The notes under the pieces are model-generated. The model was given only the letters and a program-made list of their open reading frames with translations, ran no database searches and was not told the origin of the DNA. A stretch of DNA of 48,966 nt from Reclinomonas americana ATCC 50394 (Eukaryota > Jakobida > Jakobea > Jakobida). A program made the translations under genes and the position numbers. Shown here piece after piece: positions 1 through 11,613 of this stretch; position 1 is the first letter of the stretch; every line of letters starts with the position of its first letter. The DNA lies in contig PS015183.1 in NCBI GenBank assembly GCA_048213135.1, positions 80,241-129,206 of the forward strand. Reading direction: 5' to 3'.

Positions 1-205
1 CGCACTCCACACCACGCGCACCCTCCTTGCCTTGAAAAAAACTCAACCGTCTGCATGCCAGTCAGTTTCTGAATCGGAAACCGAAACCGTAAATAATATC
101 ACCTGTCCTTGTCGCGAGAAAAGATCACTCGCTCTTAACTTCTCTCTCTCTCCACACACACACACACTCTCTCCCTCTCTCTCTCTGTCGCCCCACACCA
201 CCACC

Positions 206-1435
206 ATGACCTCCACCGCAGCCGCCAAGGTAAACCCACAAACAAACAAACAACAAGTTGTTGGGGCACGCGCCCATTCACTCTCTAATATCGATCTCCT
301 CCTCCACACACACACAGCGCCCCGATCGCGTCGCCTTTAGCGGGGAAGTGACTGTTGCAGTGGAGAGCGTGCCTCTGGCCTCCGCCTCCACCTTTAGCAC
401 ACCACGGCGACTGGATTTGGCGCAAGTCAGTGCGGCAGTGTCGGCTGCGGTCGCCGAGGCCTCTGCGTGGCCGCACAGTGCAAGGTCAGTCAGTCTCTCT
501 TGTTTAAGTGTCACAAGGTCGGGCGCTCATGCGAGCGATCGCACAGGAGCCTGCGCGATGGAGCGCTCTCACACGCGACGATTGCACTCAATAAGCAGCT
601 GACGGCCAGATCGTTGCGTGGTGATCGCTTTTGTGAGAGAGTGGAGGAGACAGGTGAACTGACTGGTCCCCTCGCAGAGAGCATTCCGACGCTCCAGTGA
701 CGGTGTTGCGATCGGCGCGTCCGGCTGGTGAGCATTATTGACTGGTGATTGCTGCTACGTTGTACTGACGATGAAGTTTTGTTCGTCAGCTGCTGCTGCT
801 GCTGCTGCTGTTGGCGGTGGTGGTGCTGCCGCACAGAGCAATGCTCTGCATGCACCGTCGGCCAGTGGCGCCATGTTCAAGGATCTGTTCTCGCATCTGG
901 AGCACATGATGGAGTCGTCGACGTTGCAGAAGGACAAGTCGGGTGAGTGGATAGAGAGAGAGGGAGTCCTCGCTCTTTGTTTTGTCTCTTATCTCGTCCA
1001 CGCAGATGTTCCCGGAGTCTCTGGCCGCGGCAAGGACCATGGCCATGAGACCAGCACGCACAAGCGTGCTGCTGAGCGCCCGTCGTTCCTCGAGCGCAAG
1101 CCGAGTGTCAAGTTCGAGGGCGACAGCGCCGCACGGCAGCACCTCAACGCACTGCCAGAGGGCATCCGGAGACGACTCCGTTGCGTACCCTTTTCTCCTC
1201 CCTCTTGCTGTGCTCTCCCTCTCGCTGTGCTCCATCTCGCTGTGCTCCCTCCTGCTGTGCTCCCTCTTGCTGTGCTCCCTCTTGCTGTGCTCCCTCTTGC
1301 TGTGCTCCCTCTTGCTGTGCTCCCTCTTGCTGTGCTCCCTCTCGCTCTGCTCCACATCTCGCTGTGCTCACAAACAACTTCTGTTTGGTAGATGAGTTCT
1401 CCGTCGGTCGCAGCACGGCGACACGCAAGCGATGA
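206..1435 (+). CDS. Hypothetical basic, low-complexity protein (6 exons)
   Basis: I do not recognise the family. The frame holds through exons 206-229, 318-484, 678-727, 789-942, 1006-about 1181 and 1392-1435, with matching phases (0, 2, 1, 1, 1). The start at 206 is the first ATG after a pyrimidine-rich leader and is followed by MTSTAAAK. The protein has an Ala/Gly run (GCT)n near 789-830, a helical stretch ([15 protein letters not shown]), and a basic Lys/Arg-rich C-terminal half. The last intron (about 1182-1391) holds a tandem 15-mer built on TGTGCTCCCTCTTGC. Its donor is either GTTGCG (giving a short tail ending STATRKR) or GTACCC a few bases later (giving a tail that stops near 1481). 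No signal peptide or membrane segment is evident. Confidence 0.5.
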
Positions 1436-1439
1436 GAGT

Positions 1440-2166
1440 CGCTCGAGGAAGAAAAAGAAGCAGTTTCCCCCCTCCTTTTGACATGGAGGGAGAGGCACAA
1501 CAACAAACAACATATACAACCCGGCGGCGTCGAAAAGCAGCTGGAAATAGGGAGGGAGAAGTGCCCCTGAAGTAACGAGAATAGTCAAGAAAAACAACGT
1601 CACCACCAAGCACACCAATGTATATCAACACACTAATGAGAATGAGGATATGGGGGGAAAGAGAGAGGGACACTCAGCTCGACGTCTGCTCACTCTGCTC
1701 AGTTCTGGCGATCTATTCTCCTCGCAGTCTCTGCGAGAGAGTCACTGCAAGAAGTCAGATCTGCTCCAACGAATTGCATTACCTTTGCGATAAATAGTGG
1801 CAATTGAGTAAGCACCCAGACCACACAAAAGGAGCCCAGCAAGGACGGAGAAGGAAGATCTGCTCCCACACTCCTCTCTCAAACTCCACTATCTCAGCCA
1901 TAAACTGTGGGAGTTGGGTGAACACCTAAGCCACAGAGTTTCACCTTGAAGCTGCCATCTCCCTCACGGCAGCGCCGGCTGCGTAGGAAGGTCAATGCTC
2001 CCTCTTCTCTCCTATGACTACAGCGTGGCAGCTGCGTGAATGTGCTGGGTTAACACCTGTCACGCTCTTCTCTGCAACCCTGTCTCCCTCCCCCACGCTC
2101 CTCCACGATCCACACTGCATTATCAACTTCCTTTCTCTCCCCATCGCACACTGTCAATCCTCCTCC
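1440..2166. other. Intergenic region with diverged ~100-bp direct repeats
   Basis: No convincing coding frame. Two blocks begin AGATCTGCTCC, at about 1758 and 1857. Each later carries a related segment (AATAGTGGCAATTGAGTAAGCACC near 1793 against AACTGTGGGAGTTGGGTGAACACC near 1904), and a third weaker match sits near 2035. The blocks are too diverged for a recent satellite. They lie immediately upstream of the armadillo gene, so they could be promoter or 5' UTR repeats. Confidence 0.35.
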
Positions 2167-4461
2167 ATGCCCTCAGCATCGCCCGCATCAGGTGGCGCCC
2201 TCCGCGATCGCTTCTGTGCCGGCGCCGACTCCTCCAGCGACAACGACGACGCGCGTTTGTGTGAAGCACCAGACGCGGAGGCCGAAGACGAGGAAGGACC
2301 AGAGACACCAACAACAACAGACGAACCCTACACAGACAGTGTGTGTGTGAGAGAGAGAGAAAGAGAGATCGCGGAGAATCACACACACAGACAGACCGCT
2401 CGCCGAGCGCGATTGAGGTGTGTCAGCAGCAGGTTCTCGTCTTTGGTGGCGATGACTGTGAGAGCGCAGGTGAGAGAGAGAGAGAGAGAGAGAGAGCACA
2501 GACACTCACAAACTCTCCCTCATGCACTCACTTTCCTTCTCTCTCTGCGTGTGTGTGTCTCTGTCTGCCTCTCTCTTTCTCTCTCTCTCTCTCTCTCNNN
2601 NNNNNNNNNNNNNNNNNNNNNNNNNNNNNNNNNNNNNNNNNNNNNNNNNNNNNNNNNNNNNNNNNNNNNNNNNNNNNNNNNNNNNNNNNNNNNNNNNNNN
2701 NNNNNNNNNNNNNNNNNNNNNNNNNNNNNNNNNNNNNNNNNNNNNNNNNNNNNNNNNNNNNNNNNNNNNNNNNNNNNNNNNNNNNNNNNNNNNNNNNNNN
2801 NNNNNNNNNNNNNNNNNNNNNNNNNNNNNNNNNNNNNNNNNNNNNNNNNCCGGTGGCAGCAGTGGCGCCAGTACGGAAGAACTGCGGCGGCAGGTGCGCG
2901 AGTTGGTGGCGCTCATGGATAGGGAGGCGGTGGTTGGTGGTGGTGCGGCGGCGGCCACGGGCGGCGAGTGGTCCACCATTCGTGGCCTCACTGGCTTGAT
3001 GAACTTGGGTGCGTGCATGGGTTGAGAGACAGGCAGCAGTTGTTCCGAAGTTATATGTGTTGATAGGTGATGACACGCTGCGATCGCTGTCTTGTCGTGC
3101 GTGCATGTGCGTCTGTGTGCGTGTGTGTATGGGGGAGGGGATATATGGGAGTTGGCGACGGCAGGAGGAGGGGTGCACGAGATTCCGTTCTCTCTCAGAT
3201 TCGACCTGTTTTTTCGTGCGTGTGGACTGACCGCCGGTGCGTCTGTAGCACAACGCGAGGAACAAGTGCGCGATTTGGTTCGACAGGAGCCGGGAGCCAT
3301 AGAACAAGTAGTGGCCTGTCTGGACCAGATGCACCCGGCCGACATTCAAGCCGCCGCCACCCGCTGCGTGCGGGAAATTGGTGAGGACAAGTCGACAAGA
3401 AGAGGAAAATGTGCTTGTGAATGAGAGTGCAGGAGAGAGAGCAGAAGGGTGACAAGAGTAACTGTCGTGCTGTGTGCGTCGTGCTCACGCATTGTCCCGT
3501 GCGACGTGCACTTGCGCAGCACGACAACATGCCGAGAATAAGGAATTGATCCGCGAGGCCGGCGGCATCCGACTGTTGGTGCACCTGTTGTCGAGTAACT
3601 CCCAGTCCATTGCCAGGCGGGCAGCAGCCACCCTGAGTAATCTCGGTGAGTGGTGGTGACTCAGCCTCGTTTGCTGATTGTCGTCGTCGCTCTCACACCC
3701 GTGTGTCATGTCGGCAGCGGCCGAGAATCCCGCCAATAAGATCTGTATCAGCGAGGAGGGCGGCATTCCCGCTGTGGTTCGCCTGCTCTCTGCGGACTCG
3801 CCAAAAACGCAAGAGAACGCCGCGGCGTGCTTGCAGAACTTGGGTGCGTGTGAGGGTTGTTTTGTTGCAACCACGCGCAACGGAGCGTGCGATGACTGAC
3901 CAGTCTCTGTGCGCCATACGTTTAGCGGGTTGCAACATTGCCAATTGCGATCAGATCCGAGAGGCGGGTGGCATCGAGCCGCTGGTCAGGCTGCTGAGTT
4001 GTGGAGTGGAGGCCACTGTCAAGTGTGCGGCGTCGGCGTTGAGAAATCTTGGTGCGCTACCATCAGCTTGTGTCTTGTTGTGAGGGTGGTTGGTTGTTGA
4101 TGGTGTGATGAACAGCTGTGGACAACACCGCCAATCGCGACGCCATTCGTGAGGCAGGTGGTATCAGGCCACTTGTGCAACTGCTGCGTCACAAGAACGT
4201 GTCACTGGTGGACAAGGCGATTGGGGCGTTGAGGAATCTGGGTGAGTGGCGGGAGGGCGAAGGGGGGAAGGGGAAGGAGGAAGAAAATGATTCTCACGTT
4301 GATCCGTGGCCATAGTGGTCAACCCGCCCAACCGCGATGCAATTCGGGAAGCCAACGGTCTGGCTGCCTTGTTGCATCTGTTGGGCAAGCCACCGGAGCC
4401 TCGCGTGACCAAGAATGTGTTGGACATTCTGCGATACTTGAGTTGCGCACGCTGCTGGTAG
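2167..4461 (+). CDS. Armadillo-repeat protein, one ARM repeat per exon
   Basis: Nine exons: 2167-about 2346, 2391-2469, about 2850-3008, 3249-3380, 3520-3645, 3718-3843, 3926-4051, 4116-4241 and 4316-4461. The N-terminus is acidic and disordered. From exon 4 on, each exon encodes one ~42-residue ARM repeat with the pattern N..N(R/K)..IREAGGI.PLV.LL and ends in (N)LG with a phase-1 intron. Four consecutive internal exons are exactly 126 nt. The final exon ends in a TAG at 4459-4461 after a diverged repeat. ARM solenoids bind extended peptide partners. The repeats resemble those of cytosolic or ciliary ARM proteins, but I cannot assign an orthologue. A 252-N gap (2598-2849) lies in or beside intron 2, so an exon could be missing there. 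Confidence 0.85.
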
Positions 4462-5019
4462 TCGTCATCGGTGTTGGTGGTGTTTCTCCTTGTCTTGGCG
4501 TCTTCCTTGCTTGTCCTGCGTATCTGCTTTTGTTCTTCATTCTCGTCGTGTCCTTGTTGCTTTGTTCTTGTATCCTGTTGCTCTTGTATTTGTTCTTACT
4601 TCTTCAATTATTCATTCGGGCTCCCTGTGTTGTTGTGGTTGTGGTTGTGGTTGTTGTTGTTCTGCTTCTTTCTTGTTCGTCGTGTGGTTCCTGCTCTTTT
4701 GTTCGTCTTTTTCGTTCTCAGAAAGTGGTTACTCTTGTACTTGATATCCGAGGGGAAGTAGGAGAAGGAGGGGGTGAGGGGAAGGAGGAAGAGAAGGAGG
4801 AGGAGTGGGAGAAGAAGACGAACAGCAACAACAACACTAGACGCCCAAATGAACACTTGAAGGAGAAGAGGAAGAGGGAAAAAGTACAAGAAGAAGAACA
4901 ACGAGGTGCAGAGAACGAGTCACAATCCTCCTCCTCCTCCTCCCTCCTCCTCCTCCTCCTTCCTCCTTCCCTCCTTCCCTCCTTCCCTCCTCCCTCCTTN
5001 NNNNNNNNNNNNNNNNNNN
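4462..5019. other. Intergenic low-complexity DNA with a 20-N gap
   Basis: A T/G-rich stretch (4470-4740) is followed by purine-rich DNA and then (TCC)n/(CCTT)n runs abutting the N-gap at 5000-5019. Long frames here consist of simple repeats (poly-Ser/Leu or Lys/Glu) and show no domain. The 3' end of the downstream minus-strand gene probably lies inside this tract. Confidence 0.4.
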
Positions 5020-5201
5020 GGAGGAGGAGGAGGAGAGGCTCCTCCTCCTCCCAGTCGCCCACTCTTCCACAGATAAAACACAGCTGCTGCGGCTCCTCCT
5101 GCCGCGCCTACCAGCGCCAAAACGCCCATCACAACACGCATGCTCCAGCCTCCTCCACTCTGTTGCACTTGACTACTGCTGCTCACATCCGACGATGACA
5201 T
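5020..5201 (-). CDS. Small single-pass membrane protein (3' end lost in gap)
   Basis: Reading from the ATG at 5201, the frame gives a Ser/Gln-rich start, a hydrophobic segment of about 22 residues (VVMGVLALVGAAGGAAAAVF, then YLW), a short basic stretch (KSGR), and a Gly/Pro-rich run that enters the 20-N gap at 5019. This looks like a one-helix membrane protein with a short N-terminal tail. No family is recognised. The gap sits in a (GGA)n tract, so the C-terminus cannot be read. Confidence 0.4.
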
Positions 5202-5633
5202 TCTCTCTCACGTGTCTACACAAACACACACTCACACACTCACACGCATACACACACACACGAATGTGTGCGTGCGGTGTATGTGTGTGAGAGAGAGAGA
5301 GAGAGTACACAGAGAGGTTTGTGTGTGATGTTTGGGCGACAAGTTCTCCCGCCGCGTGAGTGAGCTTTTTTTGAGTCCCACTTTTTATGTGTTTTCGCGC
5401 CTTTTGCGGAGATTTTCGTTTGTTTGGCTCTTTACACAAACGTCGCTGATTGTGTGAGGTATTTTATTGTTCGGCGTGTGTGCGGAGGAGGAGCTGCGAG
5501 GAGAGCGTGTGTGGGAAAGTGGGCTGGGGCGAGTGAGAGAGGAATGATGCGTGTGGGAGAGGGTCGAGTTTGAGGATCTTTCTCTTTCTTTTTTTAGCGC
5601 AAAAAAACTGATTGGTTTGTTTCTTCCACATTT
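5202..5633. other. Intergenic region between two minus-strand genes
   Basis: Contains (CA)n at about 5220-5262 and (GA)n at 5288-5306. I see no coding frame or RNA gene. It should hold the promoter of the small membrane gene and the UBA5 3' UTR. Confidence 0.5.
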
Positions 5634-7317
5634 CTACTGGCGTTGTGTGGCCTGCAGTTGCGCCATCAGAGCTGCCAGGTCAGTCACTGGTGCTGCTGCG
5701 GCAGCGGGTGCGGCAGCGGCGGCCACGGTTTCCGACTCGGTCGGTCGGTATTGGAAGCGCAAACCGGAGGCAAGGCCGGCGGTCAGTGCCGCGTCGCTGC
5801 TCTTCACCGCCGGTGCGCTCTCCTCTTCCACGCAAAAGCCGAACTCCTCAAAGAGAGCCTGCTCCTCGGCGGTGACCTTGGAGGGCTTGGCGGGCGCCGC
5901 GACGGCCGCCGCAGAGGACGACGACGATCCCGACGCCGCCGCCTCCTCCGCCTTGCGTCTCTTGTAGTCCTCCTGACGGGCGCGGCATGACTTGCTGGAG
6001 CATGTCTCGGACGGCCTGAGCACCATGGTCGGGAAGAAATCGCGCAGCGCATTGTAGCCAAGGTAGGCCGACACGGATCCGAAACCGAGCAGGTACCTGC
6101 GCACGCGTGGGAGAGAGTCAAAAAACGCAGTACTTTGTGTGCGAAAAACGGGTCACACTCACTTGAGCGTATTCTGTGCCAGCAGACCGGCCGTGATGCC
6201 CATGGTGGTCGGCAGCGACGCTGCACACACACCCTCACGCTTGATCTTGTGCTCGTCGCCGGCCTCGGCCACCACCAGCGGCGGAGCGCATTCGAAGCAC
6301 GCAGTGGCGCCGGGCACCAGCAACTGAATGTGGCCCGACACAGCATCCTCCGACACACCGCTCTCCATCCACGTCTGGTTGAGCTGATTGCAGGCCTGGT
6401 TGACGGCGAGTCGCGCATTGTAATTGTCGACGCACGACAGCACCAAGTCGAGCGGCTTGCCGTCCTTGCCGCCGGCACGCACAATCTCCACAAACTCGGC
6501 GAACGAGTCCACCGTGGTGATGTTTGCGTGGTGCGCAATAATGTCCACGTCGGGGTTGATGTCGTGCAGCGTGCGGCGCGCGGCCTCCACCTTGGACAGA
6601 CCCGCCTGCTCCGGTCGGAAGAATAGTCGATTCATGTTGGCCATCTCCACCGTGTCGTAGTCCCACAGATGCAGGCGGCCTGCGGCGCGTGGCCCACGGT
6701 AAGCGATGGGAGGGAGGGAGGGAGAGAGGAATGGTGGAAATCTGCTTACCAATGCCACATCGTGTCAGCATTTCGGCGCACACCGAGCCGACGCCGCCGA
6801 CGCCGACAATGCCGACAGTGAACTTGCGAATGTCCTCGTAGTTCTCCACAATGCCCATGCGCTTGAGGGCCATGAGGCGGCTGAATTGGAAGGGGGGAAG
6901 AGAGGGGAAGAGAGGGGGATGAGAGAGGAAGGGAGGAAAGGGGGAAGGAGGAGGGAGGGCAGAGATGGGAAGGAGAGAGGGAAAGGAGGAAAAGAAGTNN
7001 NNNNNNNNNNNNNNNNNNNNNNNNNNNNNNNNNNNNNNNNNNNNNNNNNNNNNNNNNNNNNNNNNNNNNNNNNNNNNNNNNNNNNNNNNNNNNNNNNNNN
7101 NNNNNNNNNNNNNNNNNNNNNNNNNNNNNNNNNNNNNNNNNNNNNNNNNNNNNNNNNNNNNNNNNNNNNNNNNNNNNNNNNNNNNNNNNNNNNNNNNNNN
7201 NNNNNNNNNNNNNNNNNNNNNGGGTGCGAGGAAAATAGAGAGGAAGAGAACGAAGAGAGGTGGTTGCAGGAGGCGCAAGAGAGAGAGAGAGAGAAGAAGA
7301 AGAAGAAGAAGAAGAAG

Positions 7318-7348
<31 letters not shown>

Positions 7349-7866
7349 GAGGCGAGAAGCAAGGAAACGAAGTGGTAAGGGAGGCAGAGAGAAGATGAAG
7401 AGGGAGGAAGAGAACAAGATGAAGGAGGGACGAGACAGAGGAGAAGGAGAGGCTGAAGAGGAAGGAGGAAAAGTGGCTGCAAGAGAAAACAGAGACAGGG
7501 AGAAGTTGAAGGGGGAGACAAGAAGTGGGTGCGGGAAGGATGAGAGACGGAGTGGAGAAGTGGGCTGTGAAGCAAGGAAACGAAGTGGTTAAGGAGACAG
7601 AGAGAAGATGAGGAGGGAGGAAGAGAACAAGATGAAGGAGGGGCTCATTCTTCTTCTTCTTCTTCTTCTTCTTCTTCTTCTTCTTCCTCTTCCTCTCTCC
7701 CTTCTGCAGGAACCCAAGGACAAGCCACAAATGCCGTGCCTGTGAGGGACACAAACGCGTCTCTCTCTCTCTCTCTCTCTCTCGCTCTCTCTCTTGTTCT
7801 CGCCCTCTCACTTCCGTCATACGAGGACAAGCCACGATGTTGCGCCTGTGAGGGACGACAAACGAC

Positions 7867-7905
<39 letters not shown>

Positions 7906-8161
7906 ACACTCATTCTCTCACTTCTCCTCCCTTTCCTCTCGCCCTTCCACCCACCTATACGGATTCTCATCGACCACCTCCATGCTCATTTGCTCCACAC
8001 GCTGTCGCCGAGGACCTGCACACACACACACACTCGTGAATGACTGCTCACATTCACACACACACACATTCACACACACCTTGCACGCCCTCCAGCTCAC
8101 GCACACGCGCCTCCAGCTCCGCCACTCGACGACGCAACACAGCAGACTCCTCGTCAGCCAT
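5634..8161 (-). CDS. UBA5: UBA5, UFM1-activating E1 enzyme
   Basis: Activates the ubiquitin-like modifier UFM1: it adenylates the modifier, forms a thioester on its catalytic Cys and passes it to UFC1. Five exons with matching phases: 8161-8080, 8015-7955, 6880-6750, 6679-6163 and 6096-5634, giving about 417 aa (human 404). Exon 1 is the coiled N-terminus [20 protein letters not shown] and exon 2 holds [11 protein letters not shown]. The ATP-binding loop is [10 protein letters not shown], followed by MNRLFF. Zinc ligands are CFECAP and CSSKSC. The catalytic Cys lies in [14 protein letters not shown]. The C-terminus [11 protein letters not shown] matches the UFC1-binding tail. Intron 2 (about 1.07 kb, with a 223-N gap) is repeat-rich. 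All hallmark residues are present. Confidence 0.95.
7222..7930. repeat. Purine-repeat block inside UBA5 intron 2
   Basis: A (GAA)n run at about 7295-7347 faces a (TTC)n run at about 7649-7685 on the same strand. Between them a roughly 80-bp segment is duplicated (7352-7430 and 7566-7643; both contain AGCAAGGAAACGAAGTGGT). A second pair around GACAAGCCAC...CCTGTGAGGGAC (about 7710-7765 and 7825-7885) flanks (TC)n runs. An N-gap (6999-7221) adjoins the block. Confidence 0.8.
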
Positions 8162-8306
8162 TCTTACACACACAAAGAGAGTGTCCCGAGTTGCATGCAG
8201 GAGGACGCCAAGTGACAACGTTGCTGTTTCATTCTTTCACTCTCCTCCTTCTCCTTCCCTCTTCACACATAGAAAGAGAGACGCGGGCATGCTATAATCA
8301 CAGCGA

Positions 8307-9395
8307 TCAGCGTCCCAATTCAAGCTGTCGCTGTCTGCACTGCGCCTCGAGAACGTCGAGCTCGGCGCGCTTCAGAGCAATCGCCTACGAGAGAGAGAGA
8401 CACAGCGTGAGATAACGCAGACAACAACAACAAGTAGAGAGAGATGCTGATAGAGGGAACGCACTCGGTCTAGCCGCGCCAGCTCATCGCGCTTGGCAGC
8501 AATGGAGCTGTCGATATCGGAGGAGCCGAATGCGGTCGGCTCGTCGGCGCGTTTGGGTGGCGGTGGTGGCGGTGATGGGCGTGCCTTCTGTGACACGAGT
8601 GTGGCGAGTTTAGTTGCACGTACATGGGGGAAGAGGAGAGCGCGTGCGACGAACCGGCGGAGGTGGTGGCGGTGGCGGCGATGCAGCGACGGAGGGAGGA
8701 GGTGGTGGCGATCTCGCCGACGCTGCAGTGCACAATGAGCGGCTTGCGCGCTGGCGTGTGACTGACATAAGAGAGACGCACACAGCATGGGTGGCGGTGG
8801 GGGACCAGTGGGGGCGGCCAGTGGCGGCGGCTGCGGAACACGCGGCTTCTCGCGCGGCTTTGGTGCCTCCAGTCGCTCCTGAATGCCCGGTCGCTCAGAG
8901 ACCACTGCCGTCTCCACTCGCCCGTAGTCGCCGCCGCCCTTGACCTGTCACTGCGCAGTGAGCAGCAGCAGCAGCAGGAGCACGACTGCATCACGCGGAA
9001 CGCAACTCGCACATGATCCATCGACCGCACCGCATCCTCGCGCTTTGCTCGCACCGAGGCAATCACATCGTGGTAGTCTTTCTTTGGCTTCTCCTCCACT
9101 GGAGCAGCAGCCGCAGCAGCAGCGCCTGTGGGATCCTCGGCAGCCGCTTTCTGCAAGGAGAGAGACGTGAGCAAAAGAGAGAAACAGAGAGTGGAGGAAC
9201 AGAAGAAACGAAACCTCGCGCTTGGCCGCCAGCTGCTTGGCTGTGTCGCAAGAGAGAGGAGCAGCAGATAAGTGAGCGTGTGCTCTCTCAAAGATTCATA
9301 GGGTCTCTCTCCCTCTCTCTCTCTTTCTCTCTCCCTCTTGCTTTCCCTGAGGATCCTCTTAGACCTTCTGCTTCTACTATACCTCAGCTCCCAGC

Positions 9396-9429
<34 letters not shown>

Positions 9430-9545
9430 GAACAATCAGCGGAACAAATCAATCACTCAATCACACACTCACACATTCTCTCTCTCACACACACTCACAC
9501 ACACACACACTCACCAATATAGCTCGAGGCCTGCTGCGAAGCCAT
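8307..9545 (-). CDS. Hypothetical coiled-coil / proline-rich protein
   Basis: Start ATG at 9545 (MASQQASSYI), first exon ending at 9515 in phase 1. Further exons are readable near 9238-9213 (AKQLAAKRE), 9151-about 8960 (EEKPKKDYHDVIASVRAKRE), about 8945-8780 (basic then PPLAAPTGPPPPP), about 8592-8468 (PPPPPPKRADEPTAFGSSD, then IAAKRDELARLDR) and 8388-8307 (LKRAELDVLEAQCRQRQLEL, then stop). The protein is helical at both ends with two polyproline segments in the middle. No family is recognised. The exons on either side of the (GCA)n run near 8960-8975 are uncertain. Confidence 0.55.
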
Positions 9546-9672
9546 TCCAATAGCAACTCCTTTCGCTCTTTGAAACACCAATCAGACACTGACCGACTCT
9601 CACACACAGACACACACACACACACACACACGCACAGAGAGACGCAACACTTGACCAATAGAGGGACGAGTG

Positions 9673-11348
9673 ATGGCAAGAGTGGTGGCAGTCACAATAG
9701 CTCCGGCAATCGCAAAGTCACGTGAGTTGGGCGCGCTCATGCACCGACTTAGGTCGCCAGTCAGTCGATCCGCGCTCTCCTCTCAATCACAACGCTCACT
9801 GACTTGTGTGTGAGACAAAGCGATGCCCTCTGTTCGTCTGCCCACATGTTGTCTCCTGCTCTCGCCTCTGGGAAACCCGCTCGTGTGGTGGAGTGGCGTG
9901 TGTGAGCGCGCAGTGCTTGATGGAGACAACGATGATGAAGATGATGATGATGATGAAAGTGGCAGTGTTCAGGCAGCAGATGATGATGAAAGTGGTACGC
10001 GGTGCGAGTGGAATGTTCAGCACTTGGCGCAGCTGTTGGTCACGTTGCAGGATGTGTGCGCACAGTTCAGTCATCGTTGTCGTTGTCGATGTTGTTGTCT
10101 TCTCTGTGCGCGCACGCTCTTATACGCACGCTGTGTGTGTCTATTCAGTCCTCTGTGTGCGGCGGTCACGTTGAACGGGTGGACGTTTACGATTTTCGAT
10201 CATAAGAGTGTCATGACGGCGATTGGATCGCGTGTGCCTCCCGGGGCGGTGGTGTTGCCTGCGGATGATAGACTAGTTGAGTGGCGCTCTCTTGTGCCTC
10301 GCGCGTCTCTCCTTGCTGACGGATTTGTTGGTAGAGATGCATGCAGATAGGCAATGCGTTTTCGCGTGCGTTTCGTCGTGTGCTGGACGAGCACTTTGGG
10401 CAGGAGAAGGTAGCGAGTGGCGTGTGCATGCACGTGTGTGTGTGTGTTCATGTGTCGTCGCCTTGTGGGTTGACTGCGAGCCGTGCGTGTAGGATGCGTG
10501 GGATATGTCGATGCGATCGTATACGAGTCGGACAGAGTTGTCGGCGAGGGAGACTGGTGGCAGCATTCGCGCGTGGTCGCAGCACACGTTGCCGAATTTC
10601 GGTGCGTTTCGGCAGACGTATTTGCGTCATGTGCTGGGAGTGCGTGCGTATCCCGCCAAGTGGTTGTCGCCGGTGTTGGAGGAGGACGCGGTGATTGGTG
10701 CTCGCGTGGTCGACTTGCGTGCCGATGCCGTGTCGGTGGCCGCCCTCTTCCGTTCGCAGGTTCGCATGGAAGAAACAAACAGCCTACTGTGTGTCCGCCC
10801 TTTGTGCTAACTGCGGTGTTCTGATGGCAGTGTCGCCGTCGTCGCGCGTCGACAGCACTGGATCGCCGCCTGGAGAGTGTGTGTTCGCGCACCGACGGAC
10901 CGCTGTGGAGCACGGTGATCAAGCACATGAACGAGATGGCGAATGTGTTTCAGGCCCCCGAGGTTCACCATCTTTCGTTGCGCCACGCATGCATGCGCAC
11001 CCTGCTGATGGTCTGCGTGTCGCACAGGGTGGTGGTTCTAGCGCAGCAGCAACAGCGGTGGCCGGACCAAAAGTGGGTGCTCTGCGATTAGCGGTGACCA
11101 CTTCGGTGATCCTCACTGTGCTGATGCGCGTGGTGCGACTAACTTCGGCCGCCGGCTTGCTCGTGTTTGTGCTGGAGACCACGGTAGGCTATTAATGATC
11201 GAACAGAACCACACACCACGCATCTCACTTTGTTTGCACCCTCAGTCTCCACCACCACCACCACCACCACCATCATCATCGTATACGGGATTGGCAGGTG
11301 CGTGTGTGCGAGCGCATCTCTCTCTCTCTCTCTATGTGTGTGTGTGTG

Positions 11349-11388
<40 letters not shown>

Positions 11389-11553
11389 NNNNNNNNNNNN
11401 NNNNNNNNNNNNNNNNNNNNNNNNNNNNNNNNNNNNNNNNNNNNNNNNNNNNNCCACCACCACCACCACTCACTCATCGTATACGGTACGTTAGGTCGAG
11501 TGCGTGTGTGTCGAGCGCGACTCTCTCTCTCTCTCTCTATGTGTGTGTGTGTG

Positions 11554-11613
<60 letters not shown>

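Noticed and set aside
2014-2922. Long frames crossing the N-gap and (TC)n/(GA)n tracts
   Set aside because: The length comes from N and simple repeat; only the exon-sized segments with splice signals were kept.
3270-3300. GGTTCGA-like T-loop motif as a tRNA hint
   Set aside because: No acceptor stem or anticodon arm; it lies in an armadillo exon. No tRNA was found in the window.
5220-5262. (CA)n tracts as possible CRISPR-like or telomeric arrays
   Set aside because: They are plain microsatellites without spacers; CRISPR is not expected in a nuclear eukaryotic genome.
8493-8943. Glycine/arginine-rich plus-strand frames
   Set aside because: They are antisense to the polyproline exons of the minus-strand gene.
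10992-11031. A 17-nt intron (GTCTGCGTG...CACAG) after the ATG at 10990, joining two good exons in phase
   Set aside because: A 65-nt intron starting at GTTCAC near 10964 ends at the same acceptor, is also phase 0 and has the usual size; the ultra-short intron is not needed.
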